A stretch of 64,000 nucleotides of DNA from Lojkania enalia. Its lineage: Eukaryota > Ascomycota > Dothideomycetes > Pleosporales. The DNA is taken from positions 58,900 to 122,899 of the forward strand of contig ML986725.1 in assembly GCA_010094045.1 (NCBI GenBank). The letters run 5' to 3'. The notes under the pieces were generated by a model, which was given only the letters and a program-made list of their open reading frames with translations, did not search any database and was not told the DNA's origin. Below are positions 24,601 through 34,447 of this stretch, piece after piece. The position numbers and the translations under genes are program-made. Within the stretch, counting starts at the first letter, position 1. Each line of letters begins with the position of its first letter.

Positions 24601-24757
24601 AATAGAAAAATATAGATACGGCCTTATAGTACACCTATACTAAGTATATTAGAAGCTAGAATAAGCTGCCTATAATAGTAGGATACTGCACTTAAACGGA
24701 ATAGGTAAGATAATAGATTAAAGAGCTTCGGGATAAACCTATAGAAGGAGAAGCAGG

Positions 24758-25296
24758 TATTATAAATATAGAACGTTAAGAGGTACCGCCTCTATAGCTA
24801 GGGCTTAATCTAATATTAGCTACTATAGAGGTCGACTCGGATAAGAACCGATAGAGTAATAATAGGCAGAAGCATATTAGAGACTAGTTATTAGACAGTA
24901 AGTAGTAGGACTATAGGAACTAGAGAGATAATTAGTTAGATAATAAAGCATAGCATAACCTATGCATATAACTATAGTAGAAGTGTTAGGTATAGTAGGA
25001 TAGACCTGACAGACCTAACAGACCTAATAAGCTAGGCTTAGCAGTCTTAGACTTAACTATATAAAAAGGGGGATCTTCTTATAAGATTAAATCCTTTATA
25101 GTTATTCTCGCAGATTTATCTTATTACTCTATTAGACTTCTAAATATACTTATTACATTTGAAGAACCGGCGAACCTAATACTCTCTTATTACTAAAGCT
25201 ACCACCTCTAACCAATCTAATATAAATAAGGCCCCGACGCGCGTACGACTGCAACGGCGGTTGTTATATATACTAGCAGTATATAGGTTAGTAACA
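24758..25296 (+). repeat. Gypsy 3' LTR (539 bp)
   Basis: Starts TATTATAAATATAGAACG (first TG mutated to TA) and ends GGTTAGTAACA. It is preceded by the purine-rich AGAAGGAGAAGCAGG, a plausible polypurine tract. It keeps more CG and CA dinucleotides than the 5' copy. Confidence 0.9.
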
Positions 25297-25301
25297 GAAT
25301 G

Positions 25302-27327
25302 CTAAGGAAATAGAGTAATTATATAAATAGGAGTAACTATTAACTCTAGAATATTCTAATTTAGGACTATCTAGATAAAACTAAAGTAAGTTAGATTAAT
25401 AGAAGCTGTCTACTACCTAGCTTAATAGCTATATTCCTAATTAATATTAGAATAATACTTTAAGGTATTAAGACCTCGATTTTAGTACTAATAATATTAT
25501 TAAAGAACCCTAACAAACTTGTTAAAATACTAATCTCTATAAACTAGGATAATAGTAGACTTATATTATATTATATAGTAGATTAGTTGGTAATTACCTA
25601 TATACGTTTTTATCTATATTTAAGTATTAGCCGATAATAAAGATATATAAGACTTAGCTTCTAAAGGTACCTTAATTATATTAAGAGCTTACTTATTACT
25701 AGTTTAGTAAGTAGTTCTGAGAGGCTGCTTAGAAGGAATATTACGAAGTCTAGAGTAAAAGCTGCTTTATAAAGATAATATATATAGTAGAAACTGTAGA
25801 TATAGAAGTACTACTCTTAATATAGGTATTTACATATAAATTTAATAAGAATAGCTACCTCTATTACTTTAAGACACGACTAGTAGTCTAAAGTAACCTA
25901 CAGCAGCTATATAGAAATATATATACTGCTACCCTAGCTAGACGAATATTCTAAACTATTATAGCTATTACTAACTAATTTAGACTAGATCTACTCTAGT
26001 ATAATATACTAAATACCTTTCTTAATATTTAAATCTATTAGAAGTTTTATATTAAAATACTAGATAGATTTAAGAAGGACGGACAGCTATTATAGGTATT
26101 AAGAGCCCTATATAGACTAAAAGAGTTACTACTTCTATAGTATAAGGAACTAAGAGAGATACTACTATTATTAGGATTAATACTAATTAGAGGATTTCTA
26201 TACGTCTATATTAATAAATAGCTAATACTATTTATCTATATTAACGATATTATTATAGCTGTTTATTTAACTAATTAACACCTATATTAGAGGTTTAAGA
26301 TTTAGCTTAGTAAGTACTATAGTCTTAAGTACCTTAGACCGATTAAATAGTTCCTAGATATACGCGTTATTTAAGATACTAATATATATATAATATATTT
26401 AGTATAAGATATATATATTAATAAAGTTACTACTAAGTATAATATTATTATAATAGAACGCTATTTTAAAATATCTATAACTATTAACTACCTCGAACAA
26501 TCTATAGAAGAACTAAACTAAACCTAAACAAAGATATACTAAGAATTAGTTAGTTATCTAGCCTTTTTAATATAGTTTATATATCTAGAATTAGCACGCG
26601 TATATATAATTTACGCCTCTTACTTAACTAACCTAGAATAAGTATATATTAGCTCTATTTATAAGGTCTAGAGCTATACTATTAATACTAAATATCGAGT
26701 ACTATAGGTATAGATAGTAAATAAAGGAGGTATCTAGGAGTACCTTATAATACTGTAGGATTACTATAACCTAGTATTCTTTAGTATATTAGATACTGTA
26801 TTTACTAATAATATTAAGATATAATAAAGCTTATAAGGATATATATTCTAGCTATTTAGTATAACTATTAACTAGAAGTTAATGCTTTAATATACTGTTA
26901 TAAAATTAACTACTAAGGTAGAACTGCTAGTACTATCTCTTACGGGATTAGAGATAGAAGAGTAGTATTATCTATTTAACAGACTATTACTAAAGCTTAA
27001 TTAGACGCCTATTATCTAGTATAATAACCAGCAGACTATAGGAATTATTACGAAAGAGTAGGATAAGCTTACTACTAAGCTTAAGTATATTAATATTTAC
27101 TAGAATTAGGTTCGCTAGAAAGTTAAGCAATATCGCCTCTATATATAATAGAAGCCTATAGATTAGATGCCCGTAGACGGAATGACGAAGATACTTCCTT
27201 ACTAGAAGTATACTGAGTTTGTGCAATAATTTCACCTTATAGATATATAATCAAAGGTTTAAAGGATAGAGAAGGAGATTAAGTAAGTTATCCTTTCGTC
27301 GCCTATCGACTACAGGATGAGGGGGTG
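25302..27327 (+). pseudogene. Copia reverse transcriptase-RNase H remnant
   Basis: This is the second half of the copia pol after the gypsy insertion. The RT box reads YINDIIIA near 26235 in place of YVDDxxx, with the first Asp changed to Asn (GAC to AAC, RIP type). It ends with PVDGMTKILPYQKYTEF near 27170-27215, the conserved copia RNase H tail. The 81-codon minus-strand frame at 26990-27235 is its shadow. Confidence 0.8.
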
Positions 27328-27498
27328 TGTCACGGTTATGGAAGGAGACATCTAGTAGACGTGCAGGTGAGAGCGACTGCTTGTAAAGCTATAGGAAGTT
27401 AGGACTGCACATTAGAAAGCAGGTTCTTAGAACTTGCATCAACACAGACAGATACACGGAGACAGACACAGAATAATAGACCCTTTTTCACCCTAATA
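27328..27498 (+). repeat. Copia 3' LTR (171 bp)
   Basis: Starts TGTCACGGTTATGG right after the purine tract and ends CACCCTAATA, followed by the AATAA duplication at 27499-27503. It keeps many CA dinucleotides, so it is only lightly RIP-mutated compared with the interior. Confidence 0.9.
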
Positions 27499-27632
27499 AA
27501 TAATAAGACCTGCGACTAGAAAGTAGCGCCGGATGGCGCAGATCACGAAGTGGCCGACGACGTCCATTTCACACGGGTTATAAATAGACAAAATATTAGG
27601 CACATCTTTCCTTGTATATTTCTCTTAGTCCT

Positions 27633-28606
27633 TCAACTAGGTAGTTCGCCAATGACAGGCTTCAACATCTCAGGAATGACCTGGGCAGCATCTCCTTGTA
27701 GATACCAATCCTGCTCTTCTAGCGCGAATAACCCTGGGTCTTCCTGTTCGATATTGACTACAGCGACCCTAGCACCTTTTTTCCTTGCCGCTTCAATATA
27801 TGCAGTCGCGGGATATACCTCCGCACTAGTTCCAATAACAAGCATTGTGTCTATAGAAGGCTTTTCCTCAATCCAAGAGTGAATTGACCGAAGGGTGTTA
27901 GAGTCTAGAGCTTCAGTGAACCAGAAAACTGCAGGGCGAAGTAGTCCAACTTCACAGCTTGGGCAATGCGGGACGTTCAAAGCCTGAATCGAGATTCCAC
28001 CGGACAATCGATGAAGAGGTTCAGTTACGGCTTTGGCATCCGTGTCCCTCAGAAAAATATTGCATCTACTGCATTTGACATCGAACAAGTTGCCATGCAG
28101 ATAGTAAATCCGAGACGGCGGATGATTTACTCTCCCACTAAGACCTAGTTCGACAGTTAGTCTACTCACATAACTACTTTAGCATAACCACGATTCAATC
28201 ACGTGTAGGGAATGTCGCAAGTGAGGTAACGCCTACCATCAATATTCATACTAATTGTCAAAAACCCATCTTTCCTTCTCGCAAGCTCGGCAAGTGCGTC
28301 ATGCGCCTTATTCGGCGTAGCCTCTCTTGCCGCCTTAATCCTATCAAGGAAGAATGTCCAAACCAAAGCAGGATCTTCTTTAAATGCCGCTGGGGTAGCA
28401 AGCTGCTTTACGCCATACGTTCTCCACAGACCGCCCGCACCACGGAACGTTGGAAGGCCCGAAGGCGCGGATAGTCCTGCGCCAAGAAGAGCAAGTATGC
28501 GATGGGATGTGACGATGTGTTCTTGGAACGAGGCGATTGACCGGGAGGCGCGGGGTCGAAGGAAACCGGTAGCCGAGACCACGGCTGAATAGTCAGGAAC
28601 TGACAT
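27633..28606 (-). CDS. SIR2-family NAD-dependent protein deacylase, class III (SIRT5-like)
   Basis: Two exons, 28237-28606 and 27633-28144, join to 293 residues (92-bp intron). The start is ATG 28606 (MSVPDYSAVV); the longer frame to 28654 begins at GTG. The NAD-binding GAGLSAPSGLPTFRG is at residues 42-56, the catalytic His in YLHGNLFDVKC, the zinc cysteines CSRC and CPSC, and the GTSAEVYPA motif near residue 240. Class III sirtuins remove acyl groups (acetyl, or succinyl/malonyl in SIRT5) from lysine using NAD. Oddities: the normally conserved QN(I/V)D motif reads MNID, and by eye the SIRT5 substrate Tyr (FYxYRR) is Phe while the following Arg is kept. The loop after it is also shorter than usual. 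The gene stops 130 bp from the copia target duplication and is divergent from the VOC gene. Family certain, activity uncertain. Confidence 0.88.
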
Positions 28607-29642
28607 TTTAAATGATGCAGGGGTTTGGGAGAAGACACGAGGCAAAGAATTCACAAACAGGTGTTTGATGCCTAGATGATAATCAGAAAATAAGCCCTAT
28701 TCTTAAGGCGACCTCGAGAACCATGCTCAAGGTTTAGCCGCTAGAAGAAATCGGGTACAACGCATCCGTCGCTGAATGGCTTCTAAGGCATTACTTGGTA
28801 AGATAGAGATGCCTTTCGACAAGAAGTGGAAGCATCACGATTTAGACTATCTCTTGTGATTAGGGCGATCACAGGAGAGAAAAAGGCCGGAGTATTTGGA
28901 ATGAATCATGCAGCTTATGCCCAATGGTAATAAGCTCCGACACGAGAAATCTATTAATTTGTATGTTGGATGGGCTCTTATATAATCTCAAGCCAAAGGG
29001 ATTGGATGGTATCGCTGCTACGAGCATCTCTAACAACTAAACCCGTACAATTAAGAAGCCGATTCTCCCTATTCTTGCAATCAATAATTATTTTATTATC
29101 TCGAATTAGAATAGGACAGCATTTCTCGTAATGTGCGTGTCTCCCCATCTCCATCTGTCCAAATTCAATTCATCAACAGACTTTGGCCCGACTCGTCAAT
29201 TGCAGCCGACCAATCTGCACTCTTGTATTGAAGAGAGAACATCAATCGCGACTAAAGACTAATCTAGAAAATGCCAACAATGCAAGAATGATTCCGATAA
29301 TCTAGCGGTGAAGCATCACCCATAATTCGCCCTAAAGCGATGCACCTCCATCTAGGGGCATCAGCTCCGCCCCTCTCCGAACGATCGTATATGCATCCCC
29401 GACTCAAATAGCAAAATCAATATCTTCTGTGATCAACCAGCCAATCTCAGCCTTCAAAGGCGTTTTAAGGCATCCACTGACTCACACGTCAGCACGTGAG
29501 GACGCGTATCATAAACCTTGGCATTCTGAACACCGCACCATCTCAGCATTAAAAACGACCCCACCAGTCCCCCAACCCCAGAGACCTAAGATAAAATTTC
29601 AAAGTATTTTCTAATCCATTGTTCACAGCACAATTTCTTCTT
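28607..29642. other. Divergent intergenic region between sirtuin and VOC gene
   Basis: About 1 kb of moderately AT-rich DNA with no supported gene. It must hold the promoters of both the minus-strand sirtuin and the plus-strand VOC gene. A pyrimidine-rich CCCCACCAGTCCCCCAACCCC lies about 80 bp before the VOC start, and a TATA-like ATATGC is near 29389. Confidence 0.4.
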
Positions 29643-30132
29643 ATGTCGGGTACTGAGCAATTCGTCTTCACCCGCGACACTCACACTATAACCCCCAACA
29701 TGACAATTGACCACGTCGGCTTCGCCGTCCCACCCTCCAGATTCGACACCATAATAGCCTTCTATAACGCCGCTCTAACCCCAATTGGGTACTTCAAGCA
29801 ACACGAGTTTCCCGGCCAAGCTGTTGGATTCGGGCCTTCAAAAGCCGAAACCCCGTTCTGGATCGCAGCCCGCGAGGACGCGAATCCTTCGGGCTTCCAT
29901 TTAGCGTTCCGGGCGAAGGATCATGAGACAGTGCAAAGGTTTCATGAGGAGGCGCTGAAGGCGGGGGGGACGTGTAATGGGAAGCCAGGGCTCAGGGAGA
30001 TGTACCATCCGAATTATTATGCGGCGTTCGTTATAGATCCTGCTGGGTAAGGTTCCCGGGGACTATTATTTGAGACCTATGCTAATTACTTAAAGAAATA
30101 ATTTGGAGGTTGTTGACCATTTGCCTCATTAA
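29643..30132 (+). CDS. Glyoxalase/bleomycin-resistance (VOC) family protein
   Basis: Exons 29643-30046 and 30096-30132 join to 146 residues; the 49-bp intron has GTAAGG, branch-like GCTAATT and AG. ATG 29643 is the first real ATG; the frame could also start at ATG 29700 (MTIDHVGFAV), where the VOC fold begins. Metal-ligand positions are present: His in TIDHVGF, His in GFHLAFRA, and Glu in NNLEVVDH supplied by the second exon. The length matches single-domain fungal VOC proteins. The family includes glyoxalases, dioxygenases and antibiotic-binding proteins; the substrate cannot be told here. Confidence 0.85.
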
Positions 30133-30809
30133 GGCTTTTGGGTGTTTTGGAGTGTTGAGGTTCTGAATTGATGGCGTTGAGTGTGAGTCCGAGGTCCAGG
30201 TTGCTAGATGTGATGATATAGTTATCAGCGCGCTATTCCTAGTTGAGGTTGATTTCAATTGGCAGGTTTTAACTAAGTGACTGATAATTGGAGAATATGA
30301 AAGCCATAATGTGCTGCGATTGAATGCCGATACTCTCTAAATCCTTTGAAGAGCTTACTGGGGACTGTGTTAGTTACAGTTGCAAGCAAAACTAAATGCT
30401 TTCAAATCGTTGGAGACCAAGCTCCGATTCTTAAAATAAGCCGATGACTGAGTATCTAAATCGCTGATTCGACTCCACAAACCCAAGCCAAGCACTTGTA
30501 GGCTTCCCAAATACCAATGATTCGTAGATGTTACGGCTAAGCTATTCACAGTTAGCCCCTTGGCAGGTCCAGGGATATATATGTAGCATGTCTCGCATTT
30601 CTAGTCAATAGACGCAGTTTTCCAATCCTCATCAGAGCCAGCCAGCTCTGACAGTAGATAGCTTTAACTGACATGCAGCAATGCCTTTCTTATAAATATA
30701 GGCCGCCATTGGTTGTGCTCACACGTCATACTCTAGCATGCACCAACCAATACAGTAAATTTTTCGCAGTTTCCATCGAAGCTGGCAGAGGGCTGTACAC
30801 AGCCTTGTA
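30133..30809. other. Intergenic region, no gene seen
   Basis: This is the 3' flank of the VOC gene and the 3' flank of the minus-strand F-box-like gene. No open frame with coding character; nothing else seen. Confidence 0.4.
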
Positions 30810-31706
30810 TTAATTGGGAGCTATGTAACTACTACTTTTAATAAAGGTCCAGCCCCACTTATTTCTTTTCTGTTTATTGATCGCCCATTCAGCCACCTCA
30901 TATTCAAAGCCACAAGGGATATACCATCTGCGGAAGATTATGTAGCGTTGAACTCCCCCAAGATACGTAAGTAAAGAATTACTGATCTGGTTGGAGGACC
31001 GGGCAGAAAATAGGGTCCGTATAGCCCGTCGTTGAGGAGGTGGCAGCCTCTTCTCCACGAAGCTATATTGATATAACACACTCCACGAGAGGACATAGTC
31101 ATCGGCCCACTTGTTTAGAATATAGGGTAAGGTAGCAGTTTCCTTATAAAGTTGCCGACAAACGCCATTCAACAGCGTAAAGCTTCTAGCTGCTTGAACT
31201 CCACACGGCATATGGTTAGGAGTGATGTTGTAATGGTCGGTACCAGGGGGAAACACCGAACAGCCCCAGGCGAATGTGGGAGTTAGCCCTAGCTCGCCAG
31301 CGGTTCCACAATCGAGCATAACTTGTTCAATACGAATTGTATTCCCTCCGCCAAGGACATATTCATATATCTTCATGCGCAACTCGGCTGGAAGCCTTAG
31401 CAGAGGCGACTCGCGCGCATTTCGGGCCCAGCTATCCATTAATCAGAATTTTGGGGAGCAATCGAACAGCATGCACACTCACGTCTTCGCTTCCTTACAG
31501 CCTTCCGGGATATACTTCGAGATGATGTCAACAGTAGCCGGAGGTGCGCAACGCTTGACGGGCTTCTGTAAGGGCTTCTGTACGGGTGCGTTCCCTAGGT
31601 TTTGCTTCGCTTTCCTCTTCGGCGGCTTCCTAGCTGCACGCTTACTTCCGTAGGGAACGCCGGTAAATTTGAGCTTTGTCGCGGAAGATCTCCTTGTCGA
31701 TACCAT
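30810..31706 (-). CDS. F-box-like (2EXR/DUF7730-type) fungal protein
   Basis: Exons 31483-31706 and 30810-31431 join to 281 residues; the 51-bp intron starts GTGAGT and ends AATGGATAG. The first 60 residues are very basic (RRSSATKLKF, RKPPKRKAKQ), perhaps nuclear. After the splice comes the motif ESPLLRLPAELRMKIYEYVLGG, the usual N-terminal helix of fungal 2EXR/DUF7730 proteins, which resembles an F-box (LPxELRxxIY). Such proteins may link to SCF ubiquitin ligases, but that is inference. The upstream ATG at 31706 is supported by the splice; the ATG at 31439 would lose the basic region and lies in the intron. Confidence 0.75.
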
Positions 31707-32049
31707 GGCAAATTTCGCAGGCGAAATTATTGAGGTGAGTAGAACAATGAAGATAATAGCACACGCAGACTTGAGCTCTTAGAGCGGAACGCGGTTTCAC
31801 GAGCGCACGTGCGAGCTAAGCCTTTTGAAGAGTTAGCGAGCTATTACTGCCTAACCTAGCACAAATAGGGAAGACTGTATGTCGGACGACTCCGCCAACC
31901 TTGCTATCATCCTCTGATGTGGCTCGGGCTCCGTTTGAATTATGCGCTTACAGTTCCTTCGTTTGGCACCCCATTTTTAATTAGCAGGTCCCAGCATTCC
32001 TTGTAACCATTTATTCCGGCGTAGAATTTTGCTTCTTGAAGTAAAGCGA
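31707..32049. other. Divergent intergenic region, no gene seen
   Basis: About 340 bp between the F-box-like gene and the small plus-strand gene; likely a shared promoter region. No further element was recognised. Confidence 0.35.
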
Positions 32050-32358
32050 ATGCTTCGAACAATGTCCGACCCTTCTACAGAAGATGATTCGGCCCCAATT
32101 AAGCCTCTCGAGATTCCCAGCTCCTTCGCTGAGCGCTACGATTGTATTTCTGCACAGGTTGTAGACATAGAGGAGACGATGCTAACATGTGAAATAAAAA
32201 TACGGCAGCTGGGATTGATCAAGAAACATGTCCTACAAATGCTGGATTATGCAGAAGTCGCGAGAGCGCAAGGATCTATTCCTATAGCAAACGGATATCT
32301 GAATGAGGCAGATCGTCAGTTGTCAGAGCTAAGAGATGACCAGTGGAAGGGGAAATGA
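32050..32358 (+). CDS. Small hypothetical protein (about 102 residues)
   Basis: A single exon starts at ATG 32050 (MLRTMSDPSTEDD), with an alternative ATG at 32062. The frame upstream to 32029 would need TTG. Residues 30-98 are predicted helical with heptad-like Leu/Ile spacing (IRQLGLIKKHVLQMLDYAEVA, then LNEADRQLSELRDDQ), suggesting a short coiled coil. I recognise no family. It is tail-to-tail with the sulfatase gene, which ends at 32771, or 32434 if the out-of-frame part is counted. Confidence 0.5.
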   Translation: MLRTMSDPSTEDDSAPIKPLEIPSSFAERYDCISAQVVDIEETMLTCEIKIRQLGLIKKHVLQMLDYAEVARAQGSIPIANGYLNEADRQLSELRDDQWKGK

Positions 32359-32433
32359 ATAGAGCGTCGAACAATCTGGGGATGACTTTATTGTTATTTG
32401 GATACAAGTACTAGTATATAGGAACTTTATCTT

Positions 32434-34447
32434 TCACCCGGGAATAAATTGCTTCCCCATATTTTCGAATGTCGGCTGCTCAAGCTCCAATAGGTACGCC
32501 TCAGCGCAATGATCGTACTTGGCTCTCGGCTGCTCAACCTCATAGAAATGATCATATTTGGGATTCAGTGCCGCTTTTAGCGAATTTACGTTCTCTTTCG
32601 GATGCAACTGCTTCCATGGCTTAACGCAACCTTCCGCCTTGCAGGTTTTCAGCACCATCGTGAGGGAATCCAGTCGTGCAACAACCTTGGATAAGGACAC
32701 GCTTAATATTTGCTGCTCGGGATTGTCATGAACGAAAAGGCCGACCTTCTTGCTGCTAAAGCATGAAGGCTTATATAGGTGATAATTCCGGCTGACAGGG
32801 ATTAGCAAGGGAATCGCCGGAGTATAAGTTGTGCAGTTGATAAGGATCGCTCTTAATATTAGCAAAAATATATGACAAATGGCTGCTATCCCAAAGGCAT
32901 ACCTTCATATCGTAAAGTTCGTGCTCATTTGTGCACCACACTGCGTAGTAGAAATTGTAATCTTTGCTAATGACTCTCAAAGCTTTGTACGTGTTGTTCG
33001 GAATGCGCCGACCTTCATATCTATACTTGCTCTCACTCAAGTAAAATCCCCAGTATTCTACTTGCACATGCTCAAAACGATCGTGCACCACCTCTTCGAG
33101 CCCGCATTCGGTTATCGGAATCGCAGCACCGCCAAAGTCATCTCGCATGTCTGCTCCAATCATACTGAAAAATGTAGGTGCTAAATCGGTGTGTGTAGTA
33201 GCAATTTCCGTTTTCTTGTTTTCAGGGATACGTGGGCCACGGACAGCGAGTGGGATATGTACGTCCTCTTCGAAAGGACAGTATTTTCCTGGCTGCAGTC
33301 TGTGCTGGCCGACATGGAAGCCGTTATCTGTTGTGTAGACAATATAAGTGTTGTCAAGCATGCCGAGGCGATCAAGTTTATCAACGAGGGCTTCAACCAA
33401 TTCGTCAACAGCTTGGAGTGAGCGCAGGCGTTGACGGTAGTAGCAATCGTTAAATTCTATATGTGTTGCATTTAAGAGTGGAAGTTTTGCCACCCAATGA
33501 ACTCCAGATGGCTATAGTATCCCCTTAGTTGGTTGCCTTTGATCTATCGAGAGCTTGAGAACCTACCCTTTCTGGGTTGAAATGCGGCGTCCGTGGCACA
33601 ATAACATCGTTGAACAGATCCTTGTGCCTCTTTGCTGGAAACGGCGGATTTGTAACGACTTCTGGAATACCATTCGCATCATCTTCACCAGTAAAATAGA
33701 TATCGCTATTCGGTGCAACCGGAGCTACTCCTAGGAAAAATGGGTTATCGGCTTTTGCAGCATCATCAAGGAACCCGAGGGCGATGTCCCGGATCATGTC
33801 TGTAGAGTACGCGCCATTAAAGTTGACCGGCTTACCGCCATTTCTTGTGAACGTGGGACTGTAGAATTCATATGTCTTCGGATCAAGGAGGAATTCCTTT
33901 GTAGTAATATTAACGATGTACTGATGAGGCACCGAATATAGGCTCGCCTACACTTCCGTTGAAACCCCTCGCAAAGGGCGAGTCATAATTATCAAGATTA
34001 TGAGCGTTCCAAAGCTTCCCTGTATAATACGTATTATACCCTGCATCTTGCAACCAAAGCGGCAGGTAGTTGTCGTTGATGCCCTCAGACACCACTTTAG
34101 GATATCCACCTTTTACCATCAGCACTCCATTCTTATTAGTATTATGTATAGAAAAGCTTACCATACGGCTTGGAAGTGTCGGTAACGTTATGATTATGCG
34201 CCTTTTTTCCTGTGAGAATGCTCGCTCGTGCCGGATAGCAGAGAGCGGTCGTGCAATAATGTCGTCCGTAAAATGTCTCTTTTTGAATAATGTGCTTGCT
34301 GAGGAGAGGCATATAATTTAGAAAATCCACTTGCAAATCCTGATCGTCTGAAAGAATGAAAACGATGTTTGAACGCTTCCCATGGCTGTCATGACCGCCA
34401 CGACAGAATGTCGCAAATGCGAGAAGCACCAAGGAAAGGACTATCAT
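32434..34447 (-). CDS. Secreted arylsulfatase-type sulfatase, C-terminal part out of frame
   Basis: Five exons (34162-34447, 33952-34109, 33567-33896, 32903-33511, 32771-32851) join to 487 residues. A signal peptide MIVLSLVLLAFATFCRG leads into the metal-binding SNIVFILSDDQD. The formylglycine signature is CYPARASILTG (C-x-P-x-R), the Cys being the residue oxidised to the catalytic formylglycine. Later come NTYYTGKLWNAH, TDNGFHVGQHRL and TTHTDLAPTFF. The family usually runs to about 580-600 residues. The missing end is present in another frame at 32434 to about 32810 (LSKVVARLDSLTMVLKTC, KPWKQLHPKENV), but I find no canonical GT-AG intron that joins it in phase. Either a frameshift has clipped the gene, an unusual (GC-AG) intron is used, or the sequence has an error. 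Predicted to hydrolyse sulfate esters outside the cell. Confidence 0.8.

Larger units (their letters stand above)
17829..25296 (+). mobile_element. Ty3/gypsy chromovirus nested in the copia element, RIP-mutated
   Basis: A 7,468-bp element with 539-bp LTRs (17829-18367 and 24758-25296). The internal plus-strand frame, read through RIP stops, gives gag (about 18430-19330), a protease region, and reverse transcriptase with YLDD at 21633-21644 preceded by KFNIREGYYRIRI near 21440. RNase H follows, then integrase with a C-x2-C half of its zinc-binding domain near 22818, and a chromodomain-like C-terminus near 23780-23890 (EYEVEYIL...KYLVKQ). Gag-RT-RH-IN order plus chromodomain identifies the chromovirus branch. 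It inserted after the copia element because it and its duplication lie inside copia. Confidence 0.92.
14564..27498 (+). mobile_element. Ty1/copia LTR retrotransposon, RIP-mutated, split by a nested gypsy element
   Basis: Paired 171-bp direct repeats (14564-14734 and 27328-27498) bound the element and are flanked by AATAA on both sides. Removing the nested gypsy insertion and its extra 5-bp duplication leaves about 5.46 kb, normal for copia. Coding order is gag and protease on the left (protease core reads LDSRSNTHV at 16310-16342, where active family members have DSGSNTHV) and reverse transcriptase/RNase H on the right (YINDIII-like box near 26235; conserved C-terminal DGMTKILP near 27178). 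A purine tract GGATGAGGGGGTG abuts the 3' LTR. In-frame stops are almost all TAG or TAA at places expecting CAG, CAA or TGG, which is the mark of RIP. It is on the plus strand and not autonomous. Confidence 0.92.

Noticed and set aside
26990..27235. 81-codon minus-strand frame in the copia element
   Set aside because: Lies exactly over the copia RNase H tail, which is readable on the plus strand; Leu/Ile richness reflects RIP-made AT bias.
29619..29642. Longer N-terminus for the VOC protein
   Set aside because: Would need a TTG start; the first ATG is 29643.
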